The notes under the pieces were generated by a model, which saw nothing but the letters and a program-made list of their open reading frames with translations, was not told the origin of the DNA and did not search any database. From Ziziphus jujuba (lineage: Eukaryota > Streptophyta > Magnoliopsida > Rosales > Rhamnaceae), in the NCBI RefSeq assembly GCF_031755915.1, contig NC_083387.1, positions 896,501 to 960,500 of the forward strand: a stretch of DNA of 64,000 nucleotides. Direction: 5' to 3'. This document shows positions 28,091 to 39,980 of the stretch, piece after piece. The translations under genes were made by a program, and so were the position numbers. Each line of letters opens with the position of its first letter. Within the stretch, counting starts at the first letter, position 1.

Positions 28091-29239
28091 GGGAGGGGGT
28101 TCATTGTAGTTGATTTCTGTTCCTTGCAGAAAATTTGGTTCCCTGTAGACAGTCAGCCAACCTTACTTGTGTCCTAGGGGAGAAGGAAGTAATGGTGGCC
28201 TTTTTATTAAATAGTATTCTTACATAAATAATATTAATTAATTTATGTTTACAATATTTTTTTATTTCAATTTATTTATTTTTTCCTTTCTTTGAATTTG
28301 GTGGAGATGTTTGGCTTGAAGAAGGCCTTCCACTTTTACACTTGTCCAAATGTATGTTGATTAATCTTTTTTTTTTTTTTTTTTTTTAATTATATGTATA
28401 AAAAGAAACTATGAAGGGGTGTAGGTGGTCACTACTTTTTAAAGGAAGTCAGAGCTAAAAAAATCTCTCTTCTTCTGTTTTAACTTATGCCAAAAAAAAA
28501 AAAAAAAAAAAGGGTACTTAAATTGTTGAAAAGAGTGGAAGTCTGGAAGAAGGTCTTAGTTATATAGAGCATTGAAAAATCCTAAAAAGATCACAGTGAA
28601 GAGTACTAAAAAAAAAAAAAAAAACAAAATTTAGGCATTGTAAAACTAAGGTGTGTATTGATCAAGTTGACACTTTTGTATAATTAAGTTGAGTTGTAAA
28701 TGTGGGAGTTGTGTAAAAATGTTTGCTTACTGGATTGGTCAAGCAAAAATCGCTAGTAGGAAGCAGTCTGGTAGGAGGGAAATCTGGATCGGTCCATCTT
28801 CTTGAAAATGTTTTTGAGTTTATGTGAAATAGAACCTACGTGTCTTTAGTTTATAGGTTTACTGTTTAAGAATGAAGCTCCCTCATGGGTAATTTTTACA
28901 GCAAGGAAACTAAGAGAAGGCCAACTGTGGAGTCGGGAAGATATTATTTAACTGAAACCGAACCCCAAATATTCACCCAAAAAAAAAAAAGAAAAGGGGA
29001 GGAAACCGAATCCCAAAAGTGACTGAGGCCACTCAAATCCAATATCCAAGTCCAACGGGCATGTATTGGCCGTCACAGATTCAGATATATATATTCATAC
29101 ATAGAGCCACTTTAATTTTGGTCGGCGAAGGAAAGCTTGTCTTATAATGTATTTTAACAACTCCCAGTGGATTTAAAACGGAAGATAAATGGACCATTGC
29201 CAAGTCCACAGTTATAATAATTAGAGAAAAATATGAAAC
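28091..29239. other. convergent 3' region
   Basis: 3' UTR of the kinase, followed by AT-rich DNA with poly-A/T runs near 28366-28387, 28492-28511 and 28608-28623. I see no trace of the missing later exons of the ABCC10-like gene, which would be expected here if that gene were complete. Confidence 0.55.
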
Positions 29240-30974
29240 CTTTGATTGAATGACCGCAGCAAAAACATCAGGAATGGATGAAATAGGGTCCTGAACAAGG
29301 CGTAAAGTTGCCAGAAAAGTGAAAACATTATTTGCATGCAAGGGAACATTGAGGAAGTAATATGTGACAAAAGTTACAGCTGAGACTGAAACAGGGGATG
29401 TCCAAAAGAGAATGACATGATATGCCCTTCTTAACTGCACCGATGATAAACATTTGTACTCCACATTCCTTAATTTTTCTATCACACCCTTGAAATGGGT
29501 TTCCCAAGCATATAATTTCAACACCTTCATGTTCACAAGAGCCTCGGAACTAGCCTTCAGTCTATCATCTTGTGCCACCATAAGTTTAGTCTGAAACTTA
29601 TGTTGTAGCTTTGCAAGAGGTGCATTGCAAATCACAGTGAGAATTATCACCACCAGGGCTGCAATTGTAGCGAGCCCAACTGCTTGAGAAAGAATCACTA
29701 ATGAGATACAGAGCTGAAGGCTAGTTGTCCAAATCTGATGGAACCGGAATGGGAATTCTCCAATCCTATAGGTATCCACAGTTACATAATTCATAATCTC
29801 ACCGTTGGAGTGCATCAACCTGGCAGCATTAGATAATCTCATTTGCTTCTTATAGATGGCTGCTGTGAGCAAAGACTTCACCTTCATACCAATAAGTCTG
29901 GTTCTGAAGTACCACTGCCTTGGCGATAAAGATTCACTGCATTTAGCAAGGAAAAGTGATATGGCCAATACATAACCTTCATACGTGAAACTCTCTTTTC
30001 CCTCAGCAACCAAAATGAAGGCATTAAGTAGCAGAGGACCCGCTGAGGTAGCGATTATCTTGAGCAAGGCAAAGAATCCGGACAGGCAAATCTCTTTCAA
30101 GTGGCACAAGATTTTAGTCTTCAAAATTGATGGCTGGAAAGATGGATCAGTTTGCTTTTGTTTGTCCAACTGCTCCAAGAACGACAAGTAACAACTCTCT
30201 GCTGTATCTGCTTCACTCAACTTGGGTATATCTTCATCCTCAAGAGTCTTTTCCCTTCCCCTTTTCATCAATGAATTCAACCACCAGAATGAAAATCTAC
30301 TGAGGGATCTAGCTTTGGAAAATGGAGTAAATGGATCACCTTCACTGACTGCATTAGACTCATCCTTCAAAGGTCTATAAAGATCATTCTGTACGCCACT
30401 TTCATCGCTCCCTTCACATTTATAATCCCTACAAGAACACAACAGCAATAATATTGCTCCTGGAAAAGCCAAAACATCCAGAGCTAATTTTAAAGTTATT
30501 TGTTTGCTTAAGAAGGCAGCATACAGAGATAGTAAACACACAAACCCAGAAGACAAGAATGCCAGTACAGATAAAAGTTGCATCGGTGACTTTGAAAGGT
30601 GCTTGACCCCGGATACTCACTGTTAAACCAACCAACAACCCTGTGAAACCTTGAAATAAAGCTTGAAACCACAAACTCAAAGGCAAAGCTGTCTGTGTTT
30701 CCTTCAACTTCTCTTCCAAAATCCAGATGCCCAGGAACAAGTACACCATTCCAACACAGCTGTTGAAAATGGCAGAAGTAATCTGCAGACTGGAAAAGCC
30801 TTGAATCCTGGCTGGAATGTGAACATTTTTGGAGGAGGATGAGTTTGTGAAGATGAGCATGACCAAAAGCAAAGCATTTAAGCAAATGATCAATGCGAGG
30901 CTGATGCATGCATATGGCTCTCCAGTAGTGTCTGAGTAACCGGATTTTTCACAAAACGCAGTCCATTCCACCAT
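29240..30974 (-). pseudogene. ABCC10: truncated, frameshifted ABCC10-like ABC transporter fragment
   Basis: On the minus strand, a frame starting at 30974 encodes about 122 residues of a TMD0-type N-terminus ('ISLALIICLNALLLVML', 'YLFLGIWILEEKL', 'LVGLTVSIRG'). At about 30604-30608, next to a run of four G (minus strand), a one-base excess shifts the homologous frame. It then continues for 455 residues to 29240: 'LALDVLAFPGAILLLLCS', 'PFSKARSLSRFSFWWLNSLMKRG', 'LPLLLNAF'-type TMD1 segments, and 'LRLVQDPISSIPDVFAAVIQSK'. Homology stops exactly at a GTTTCA donor, the usual end of the long first exon in ABCC10 genes. Full members have about 1480 residues with two nucleotide-binding domains. None of that follows, so no ATP-binding cassette exists and the fragment cannot act as a transporter. 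The frameshift alone could be a sequencing error; the truncation could not. Confidence 0.85.
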
Positions 30975-33451
30975 CTTTATTCTACAAGCCCTGCACCGTA
31001 CTGCAATTCAAAAGATAGATGGAGAAGATGATATTAAGTACTAGTTCAAATCAAACTGACATGGAACTTTATAATAATACTGAGAAATAGGAGTATGATT
31101 TAAAAATAAAAAGATTGTGACCTTAAATGCGCCTAAGAACAGAACGGTCCTCCACTTAGGCCAAAGCCGACGCAGAGCACCAAAACTAATCTTTAAAATA
31201 ATTATCGATTTTTAGGTGCTGCTGTTTCTGGTAATATAAAATGAAACAATAATGTGTTTCATAAGAGACAGTCCAAATGTCACTTATCATTTGTGCTGTA
31301 TATCATACTATGAGTTCAAATTTAATACGTCTTTCTTACTTGGGTATTAAGCATTTATCTGTAAGAATTGAATTCCCTACAATGAATGGTTGTCAAAACT
31401 CTGAAAAGGAAAGCTTGTCTTATAATAATTAGAGAAAAATATGAAAAAGAACGAAAAAAAGAAAAAGAAAAAACGTGCTGGTCCAAGGTTGAAGACGACA
31501 TGCCTCGATCCCATTAGGGAGGGTGTCGTACATGAGAAGAGGGAGGGTCCAGACAAACTTAAGTGAGACTATTTTGCTCCCATTAAGAAGGAGATCCTTC
31601 CATGGTGAGGGGGTCTTTTCCATAGGCAGGCGTCCGCACCTCACCCGCCTTCCCCATGAAAGGGCTCCTCCTTGAGGGGTGGAGTAGTTTTACTTGATTT
31701 AGTCTATACCTCGTACTCAATTATGCACTCCATTTTATGATAGGAGCCCCTCACCAATAGAGGCAGGGTGTATTGTCTTCAATTTCAAACGGACATAGGA
31801 AGGAGTGTATCGTTTTCAATCTCAAACTGACATAGTGTATACATTATTACCCCGTTCCTATATCGGGAACCCTTCCTCAACAGGGGCAGGGTGTGCAAAT
31901 TTTTTTCACAACAATATTTCATATATTTGATTCCACTCAAATGGCACCCACCACATCCATCAACCACTTCCTTAAGAACTTGGATTCCATTACAACCAGT
32001 TGGATTATCAATTGAAGAGCTTTTTGTGCCGTTGCCTTATTTCCATTTCAGTTGACATTGCCATCTTCTGTTGAAGCTTGTGCGGTTCAGAAGAAATGAA
32101 GAAGGATTGATTGAAGCTTGGACGAATTAGAAAATATAGAGAAGGATTGCAAACATGACTCCGACTCTGAGGTGAGGAGAGAACTGAACAATATGGGCAA
32201 GCTTGAGAGAGAGTGAATTGGGATTAGATTGTTTATAGAGGTGAAGAAAATAGGATCATGAGGTTAGTTTTTGTTTTCCCCCTTCTATTACCAAGGATGT
32301 TCTACTATTAAATAAAATAGAAGAAGATATAATTGGTAATTTACTTAAGTAAGGCAAATAAGTTGTGGACAAAATTATTGAATGGGGGAGGGATGAGTAT
32401 TTTTTTAATATTTTTATTTTGAATGAGACATGGGTATTTTTGCCTTTTCCCCTTATTCTTATTTAATTTATAATGAAGGCATCTGGGCCACAAGTCCACC
32501 ACTTGGAAAAATAAACCATTCTAGGAACTATATATACAAGGCACTCCTAATCAAATAAGCTCCTGAGATCACACTGCTTCGTTTTAAATATTTGCAAAAT
32601 CGTTATTGGATTAAATATGAAGTATCTTTTGGCCTCTAAAATGGAAAGTATACGTCAAGGAAAATAAAAAATAAAAAAAAAAGAGACAAAGTGGTAGAAT
32701 TGGATTAAGAAGGCGGGAATAGATTTGGGAATTGGGACCAAAGAAAGAGAGACAGTTATGGGAAGAACGTGGGGTGGGGGAGGTTATGAAACAGCCCTTG
32801 ATCTCTTTCCCATCTCATGTATATATCTTGATTTCTTTGTTATTCCGTTTACCTTTTTCGTCAACACTACACTCATACGCACACTCCACAATCCACATTC
32901 TCCTAAAAAACATAGGTACCAAACGCCTCTATATGGAATTGGACGGTTTGTTCAGCCCGGCCACCTCTAAAAAAGTAATAATAAAAAAATGGAAATGTTA
33001 AGGTGCAGATAAAAAGTGTGAAATACCTACCAGGCTACCAGGTTACCACCACTACCGTTTCATATTATATATACACCATACAGATTCAGCCTTTCTGATG
33101 CTCTCTTCTTTACATGCATTATTCCCAAGCTAATTAAACTTAGTTAGTCTTGTCCAACTTGTACCAGTGGCCTTGCTGGTCACTTAGACCAACATATATA
33201 GAAAAACCCATTTCACTTCAACTGCTCCCTAATTTCTACTTCCCAAAATTCTGGGTGCATTTCATTCTCTCTTGCTCTCCTTCTGTTTCCTCTGTTGATA
33301 GATAGGTGAAAACGACATTTTTGCCTAGCTAGATGCATTGAGAAAGAACATTTCTTTTTTTTTTTTTTTTTTGGTCCCTTCATTTCCCTGTTCCCCATTA
33401 ATTTCTATACCAAATTAAATTTGTGTTCCTTCTTTTTAATTTGGACTGAAA
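30975..33451. other. divergent intergenic region with degenerate repeats
   Basis: Lies between the ABCC10-like fragment (minus) and the polygalacturonase (plus). A 41-bp stretch at 31406-31446 matches two separated pieces at 29128-29148 and 29219-29238. At about 31460-31900 there is less AT-rich DNA with short imperfect internal repeats: a 'GGGCAGGGTGT'-type motif near 31762 and 31885, and a ~32-bp near-repeat at 31768-31799 and 31805-31836. It resembles a transposon or leader remnant that I cannot classify. The polygalacturonase promoter probably includes the TATA-like stretch near 33064-33073. Confidence 0.5.
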
Positions 33452-35628
33452 ATGAAGTATTATTATTTCTATTTGTCCATTTTGGTATTCTGCATTTTCT
33501 TCAAGGAGCCGACTCAAGCTAGGTTGCATAGCCATAGCCAGACAAAACACAATAAACGCATGGAGAGTCATAATCATCAAAAACTATCCTACATTTCACA
33601 ACCTCCTTCACCACCACCAGAGCCTGCAGCAGCAAATCCTCCTCAAAATGGTAATTGGAGTGATGTGAATTTGGACGTGAGGAGTTTCGGCGCTGTCGGA
33701 GATGGCAAAACGGACGACACTGAGGCATTCAAGATGGCTTGGGACGCAGCTTGCCAAAGTGACAGCTCAGCAGTTATCTATGTTCCCAGTGGATTCTTCT
33801 TCATGATACAATCTACCATCTTCACAGGTCCATGTCAAGCTGGCATTGTGTTTAAGGTAGGCACATGTAACTTAAATCTAAGATTATCTTTGCATTGGAG
33901 AAGCAGTTTAAAAAGAGTTTAAGATTATCTTTGCATTGGAGAAGCAGTTTAAAAAGAGTTTAGTTTGATTAGGTGATTAATTTACTAGTTTTTTGAATTG
34001 GTTTTGGACTACTGTGAGAAGGTTGATGGAACTCTAGAGCCTCCCGATGGGCCTGACGAGTGGCCGAAGAATTACAGTAGGCGTCAGTGGCTTGTCTTCT
34101 ACAGAATCAATCAAATGTCACTCACAGGAGGTGGTGTAATTGATGGCAGAGGACAGAAATGGTGGGATCTTCCTTGCAAACCCCACAAGGTATATACTTT
34201 ACATACCTATATATATAATATATGTATATATATATATATATACATATTTCTTTCTTTAATTTGATGCTCAAACGCATAGAGATTAATTAATTTTTCAGAT
34301 ATTGCAATTAATATATGTGATTAAGAGTAGTAACTTTTCTGATGGATCCATGTATTCAATTTCTATACATATGTATGGCACAGGGGCATAACGGAACAAC
34401 ATTGCCTGGACCATGTGATAGCCCCATCGTAAGTAGCAAGCATTAATTTCGCAAATGATCAACAATTAATTGGTTGTTCTAAATAAGTTGAAAACATGAT
34501 TCTGAATCTGAATCTGAATATTAAATATAAATGCAGGCAATCAGGTTCTTCATGAGCAACAACCTGACGGTTAAAGGACTTAGAATCAAGAACAGCCCTC
34601 AATTCCACTTCAGATTTGATAATTGCAGGAATGTTCATGTGGAATCGATTGTCATTACGGCCCCTGCCCTCAGTCCCAATACTGATGGGATTCACATAGA
34701 GAACACAAATGGTGTTGAGATATATAATTCAGTCATTTCTAATGGTAAGTGCATATTAATTTATATATATATATATATATATCTGTAGCCAAAGGCCTAC
34801 CACACATATATATACATTTGTTTATCATCTTATTAACTTAAGATAATAATTATGAAGCTAATAATTTACCAACTGATGGTATAATTTAATTTATATATGA
34901 AATACAATTTCATCTGCAGGTGATGATTGTGTATCGATTGGAGCAGGGTGTTATAATGTAGATATAAGGAATATCACCTGTGGACCCGGCCATGGAATCA
35001 GGTATCCTGGCTAGCTACTTTTATATTTAAAATTCCATGTGAATGAAAACAAAATTAACTAGTAAATGGTTTGTAAATTAATAATATGAATATGATGATC
35101 ACCTTAATTTGGATGATCAGCATCGGGAGTCTAGGCAATCACAACTCGCAAGCATGCGTATCGAACATTAAAGTGAGAGATTCGGTGATTAAAATGGCAG
35201 ACAATGGAGTTAGGATAAAGACATGGCAAGGAGGATCAGGAGCAGTAAAGGGAGTGACATTTAGCGACATTCATATGGACAATGTTAGGAACCCCATCAT
35301 CATCGACCAGTTCTACTGCCTCACCAAGGACTGCACCAACAAGACCTCGGCGGTGGTTGTATCCGACATTCTCTACTCCAACATTAAAGGAACCTACAAC
35401 ATTCGAAGCCCTCCCATGCACTTCGCTTGCAGTGATTCTGTGCCTTGCACCAACTTAACTCTCTCCGATGTCGAGCTCCTTCCAGCTCTTGGAGATGTTG
35501 TTTCCGACCCTTTTTGTTGGAACGCTTATGGAGTTTTGCAGACCCTCACTATTCCTCCAGTCTCCTGCTTGCTCGAGGGTGTTCCTCGATCTATGTTAGA
35601 CAATGACATAGATTCTTGCTCAACATAG
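33452..35628 (+). CDS. GH28 polygalacturonase (At1g48100/PGX3-like)
   Basis: Six exons: 33452-33856, 34022-34189, 34384-34428, 34537-34744, 34920-35001 and 35121-35628. They encode 471 residues. An N-terminal signal peptide (hydrophobic core '[11 protein letters not shown]') predicts secretion to the cell wall. A Pro/His-rich linker follows, then the '[19 protein letters not shown]' start of the pectin-lyase-like beta-helix. All four GH28 motifs are intact: NTD (254-256), GDD (276-278), GHG (299-301) and RIK (334-336). These supply the three catalytic Asp residues and the substrate-binding His, Arg and Lys. Expected reaction: hydrolysis of alpha-1,4-galacturonan in homogalacturonan pectin during wall loosening or separation. 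Intron 1 has a 41-bp tandem duplication and a double acceptor (GAG-AAG). The second acceptor is preferred because it gives the family-typical 'FKVDGTL'. Confidence 0.94.
33880..33961. repeat. 41-bp perfect tandem duplication in polygalacturonase intron 1
   Basis: Two directly adjacent, apparently identical 41-bp copies (33880-33920 and 33921-33961) beginning AAGATTATC. They lie wholly inside intron 1, lengthening it from about 124 to about 165 bp. Identity of the copies implies a very recent duplication or an assembly artefact. Confidence 0.95.
34214..34244. repeat. (TA)n microsatellite in polygalacturonase intron 2
   Basis: Compound TA/TATG run within intron 2. A similar TA run lies just after the exon 4 donor at about 34763-34782. 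Confidence 0.85.
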
Positions 35629-38600
35629 ATAAAATGATCATATCATCACCTCCTCCTACCCTACTAATTAATTAAAACGAAATTAGTCATCAATCTCTGT
35701 AAAGCTAATGCACAATATCCATCTTTGTATGTATATAATTCATGATTGACGTGTATCATCATCATCATCATCATACAACTGATTGTCTGATGATCATTAA
35801 TTATGTAGGAGTGGTGTTTTATATGGCCATCCCCCATTATATAAAATATATATGTTTTGCTGCAAGTTCCGGATACCCTTTAAACTCTGAATTTAATTAA
35901 ATTCGCATGTAAATCTTTCTCTCAACTAAACATTATGCCAAGATTAACTAATGGATGGCACATAAAATTAAACGACAGCAGGTAGTGCACCTTCTCTTTA
36001 AGCTGGTGCTGTTTGTTTTGGGTTTTTATAAGAGGTTGGTGGTCCAACATTAATGATATATATTGGGTACAAATATTCAGACTAGATAGTCAGTAATTTA
36101 TTAGTTCACTAGATAGGTATGTGATCAACTATCATATATATGGTTTATATTGGTGATCTTGCAATTGTTGAAATACACCAGTTTCCTACGTACGTAAATC
36201 CAAAACCATCAAACTCCATGATCCTTCTACTATTTCCTTCCACTCTTAAAAACTAAGCCCTAGCTAGCACAGATTCCCAATCATTCCAGCGAAAAAATAA
36301 AAGAATAAAAAAATGAATAATGGGATATCAAGTTTGGTAGGCCTCATATCTAAGTTGATGCAGAAAGCATAAAATTTTAATAAGAGACTACTGTCTCTTA
36401 TTTTATTAACAAGTTGTTTCTTTTGCTAATTGATTAATCATGGATGGGGTATATATAAGGAAAAGTTTGTCATATAGAAATAGTGAGGACGCGCGCGGCA
36501 AAATCATGGCAAGTTTAAGATACCCATGATAGATGAGTAGAGTAGTACTACTTTTTAACCGAATTGAAAAAGTGGAAGATTCCAAAGTTCGATATGTCTT
36601 TGTGCGCTTCTGAGTAGAAGATTGAGACAAGAATTAATATAAACAAATAGAGTGCAAAAGTAGCATAAAAAGTAGTAGTAGTAGTAGTAGTAGTTTGAAA
36701 ACGGAATTAGATGAGTAGCTAGCTATAGCAGTGATAAACATTATAAGAGAATATTATTTAATTACATTTACATGAGAGTGAGTGAGGTGCTAAGTAATAG
36801 GCAGCTAACAGCACCAAAGTTTGATGTTTTGGAGGAGGATTTGGGATTTGGAAGTGGAGGGACAAGTCCCTTTTTATGTTGGTGCACGCGTAGCCGCTAC
36901 ATTAATCATGGATCAGGGTGTCCATGGATTATGATATCCACTCCCAGAAGTAGAGACTAGAGAAGGGGCTCTGAAAAAGTGAAGCTTTAGGTCGGTGCAC
37001 GGGCTATAATCCAAAAATCCAATTCCCACCCACCAAAACCAATACTACTACCTTTTCACTCCCAACGGACCCAACCCCATGTTTATATATGTGTGTGTAT
37101 ATATATATATATATATGTATGTGTATATATATGCCAATTCCCAAGAGAGAGATAATTAAGAGAAGAATGGAATACCATGTATACTAGCTGTTTTAAACCA
37201 ATCAACTAATTTTAAACAGAATTCTCAAATCCAAATTCCCAATTGAGAAAGAGTTGTAAAACTTTGAAAAATATCCTAATTAAATTTCTGTACAATAATA
37301 TAATTAAGTTAATTAACCTTTTTCAGCTTTCTGGCCCATGCCACCGTTCCACTTTCTCATGATCATCAGCCAACATTTCAAGCTTTTCTCCATCCCATCC
37401 ACTTAATAATAAAGATGTTAATTTTTTTATACTATTATATAATATAGTTGATAGTTTTATATAGATGTGCTACATCAATCTTTTCAAAACCCAGATTTCA
37501 AAACAGTTTTCTTTTACTATATAACTTTTCTCGTTTTCTTTTCTTACGAGGAATTTGATAGTTTGGAAGATTATTATCGAATCTAAATGGTCAACCAAGG
37601 CTACATCAATCTGACATTTGGTGAGGACCAAGCATTGTCACAAAGCCAGTCATATCACTGTGTATAATAAATTAAAGCGGCCAATTCTGACCCGACAACA
37701 TTTGCAGGCATGATGCTTAAAAGAAAAAAAAAGGTTTTGAAAAAATTGAACTAGTTTGGAATTTGGAGGGGGCTCATATGGGCAGGGAGGGAGAGAAGAG
37801 TGGTAGTGCTTTGCTTGGGGGTGTTTTGAAGCTTCAAAAGCAGAGTCTCTCTCTGTAGCCTTTTTACTGCCCAGAAATTGTGTAATGTCGCATGAATATG
37901 GGCATGGAAGGCTGCCGAAAGCTTTACCCAGAAAGAGAAAAGGAATCTAGTCCACTAACGCCCTCTCTCATCTACCCACTACATACTTCCATATATAAAT
38001 ATATTACTACTAATCATCTTCAAGTGACATGTAAAGTGTCAAATTTCATTGCCATGCTTAGAAGTGTTGCCGATAAGAATAAGAATATATAAACAATTTA
38101 TTAATTTAAAATAGATAAATAAATATAGAACAAGAAGAAAGAAAGACAAAAAAGTGGAATAATTAAGTGCCACTTTTCCTCTAGCTCACTCAGTATGACT
38201 TAAGCTTGCTGCCTTTTCTGCAAATATAATGAATATTCAAACTTCAATAATAATATTATGCCAATGCCATGCTCTTTTTCCTGCTCTTGGACTTAAAGTT
38301 CATCTAGCGTGGGGCCTTTCTTAGTGGCCTATCAAATGAACTTGGAACTTGGAACTTGGAAGGCAAGGATACAAATAACATGAGTGATTTTTTAAGAATA
38401 CGAAAGCAGACTCAAAATTTCTAATTAATTTGTTTTTCTGTTTTTGCATGAAATCATGCTATTGTTGCTAATGACCTCCTTTAATTTTGTATTGATTCTT
38501 TGGATCATTCAAAGAAAGATCAAATTCTTCCTAATTACTTGGCAAAATTACTAATCGATCTACAACGGCCATACCAAAGTAAAATACATAAATAAAAACA

Positions 38601-39342
38601 TATTTGATTGATGGTAGTTAATTACAACTTTTTTTTTTTTTTTAATCAATATTGATTGTTTGGTTACAGGTGGAGGAGGATCTTTAAAATGATACACTGA
38701 ATCTGCAGAGTGAAACTGAAAAACATCTGATAAACACTTTTGGTTTTAGGGCTTTGTTCAATCAGTTTCAACAAAAGAAATGAACCACTTTTTCTTTTTT
38801 GGTGGGAAAAGAAAATAGTTACTTAACTAAAAATAAAGAGATTAAGCTCTTAATAAAGAGAGTATGTACAAAAAGCACATTGATCATACAGTCACATAGT
38901 CCAGAATAATTAAAAAATTGTGTACCAATGGACAATAGCTAAATTATTAAAGAAAACATTATTATAAATCATTAGAAAGTGCATTCCTTCCGTGGTTTTT
39001 AATATGTTTTTCGGAGATTGCATCACGCATGTTGAAAGGGACCGTGAAGATTCTTAAACTAAAAAACTATCTTCATTAAACGCAATCAGAAATACATAAC
39101 AAAATAATGACACAAAATAATCTTTAAACTTCGTGGGGTATTAGTTCCAACAAATTAAAATCCAATCGGGGATTTGAAAGGCAGTGGAGCATGGGCCTCA
39201 ATTCCTTTCCTTGGGCTTATATATTGTTTTTCTGGAGATTAAGTTGGGCTCTCAGAGGGTCCTGAGAAGGTGCTCCACCATCTAGACCCAATACAACGGA
39301 GGTCTAAATCCCAATCAGTCTTCATCACTCATTCAGCAAACA

Positions 39343-39373
<31 letters not shown>

Positions 39374-39980
39374 AAAAATGGTAAATAGAGAATTAAAAAA
39401 GATAAACGAAAATGGGATAATTCTTTTTTTTCCTCATCATTACTTATGGTTCGCTTTCAATACGAGAAAGTTTAATTATTTTATTATGGTAATGCGTACC
39501 TACGAGTGGTCCTTCCTAAATTCACCTTTCTTGAAAGAAAATTTGTATTGGGTTGCATCGTTTAAATAATGAATGCTAACCGTTTCAAAAGATATGGAGA
39601 TCCATATCCTATGGTTTAATTTTAATGGAGATATTAAATCTTCCCTAATTTTGGTTAATCACCATGTGATCAAATATTCATCCAATTTTCAAAGATTCAG
39701 AATTCCTTTCATAAACTTGTATATATATTTTTGGACGTCACATTCCTTATGTATGCAATATTCTATAAGGAAAAGAAAGAGCGGGGGGGGGGGGGGGGGG
39801 GAGAGAAAAATGGTTCTAAATATCGGAATTTAACCTAAGATATATATACACACATACAAGTGTAAAGTTAAATTACTCTCTGATCATATGCGCCAATACC
39901 AGCAGCAGTACATGTTCTTTAATTATTGTCTTCAATATATATTATGTTGTACTCATTTAAGTCCAGCTAGCCTTTGATCA
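35629..39980. other. intergenic, AT-rich with microsatellites
   Basis: Begins with the polygalacturonase 3' UTR, which has an (ATC)n run at about 35755-35773. It also holds an (AGT)n run at about 36671-36696, (TA)n at about 37095-37136, and poly-A/T tracts at about 38629-38642 and 39347-39370. A pure poly-G run lies at 39783-39801. No gene is recognised in these 4.3 kb. The short open frames (for example near 36772 and 37892) have no family features. Confidence 0.55.
39783..39801. repeat. poly-G tract (19 G)
   Basis: Nineteen consecutive G about 180 bp upstream of the LEA-2 gene start, in otherwise AT-rich sequence. It is the only G homopolymer of this size in the window. Confidence 0.95.

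Noticed and set aside
29081..29239. C-terminal tail of the 500-residue ABCC-like open frame
   Set aside because: Homology ends at the splice donor at 29240; the remaining residues are read-through into intron-like sequence.
31429..31644. 71-residue minus-strand frame near the ABCC fragment
   Set aside because: No similarity to ABCC or any known protein that I can see; it overlaps degenerate repeats.
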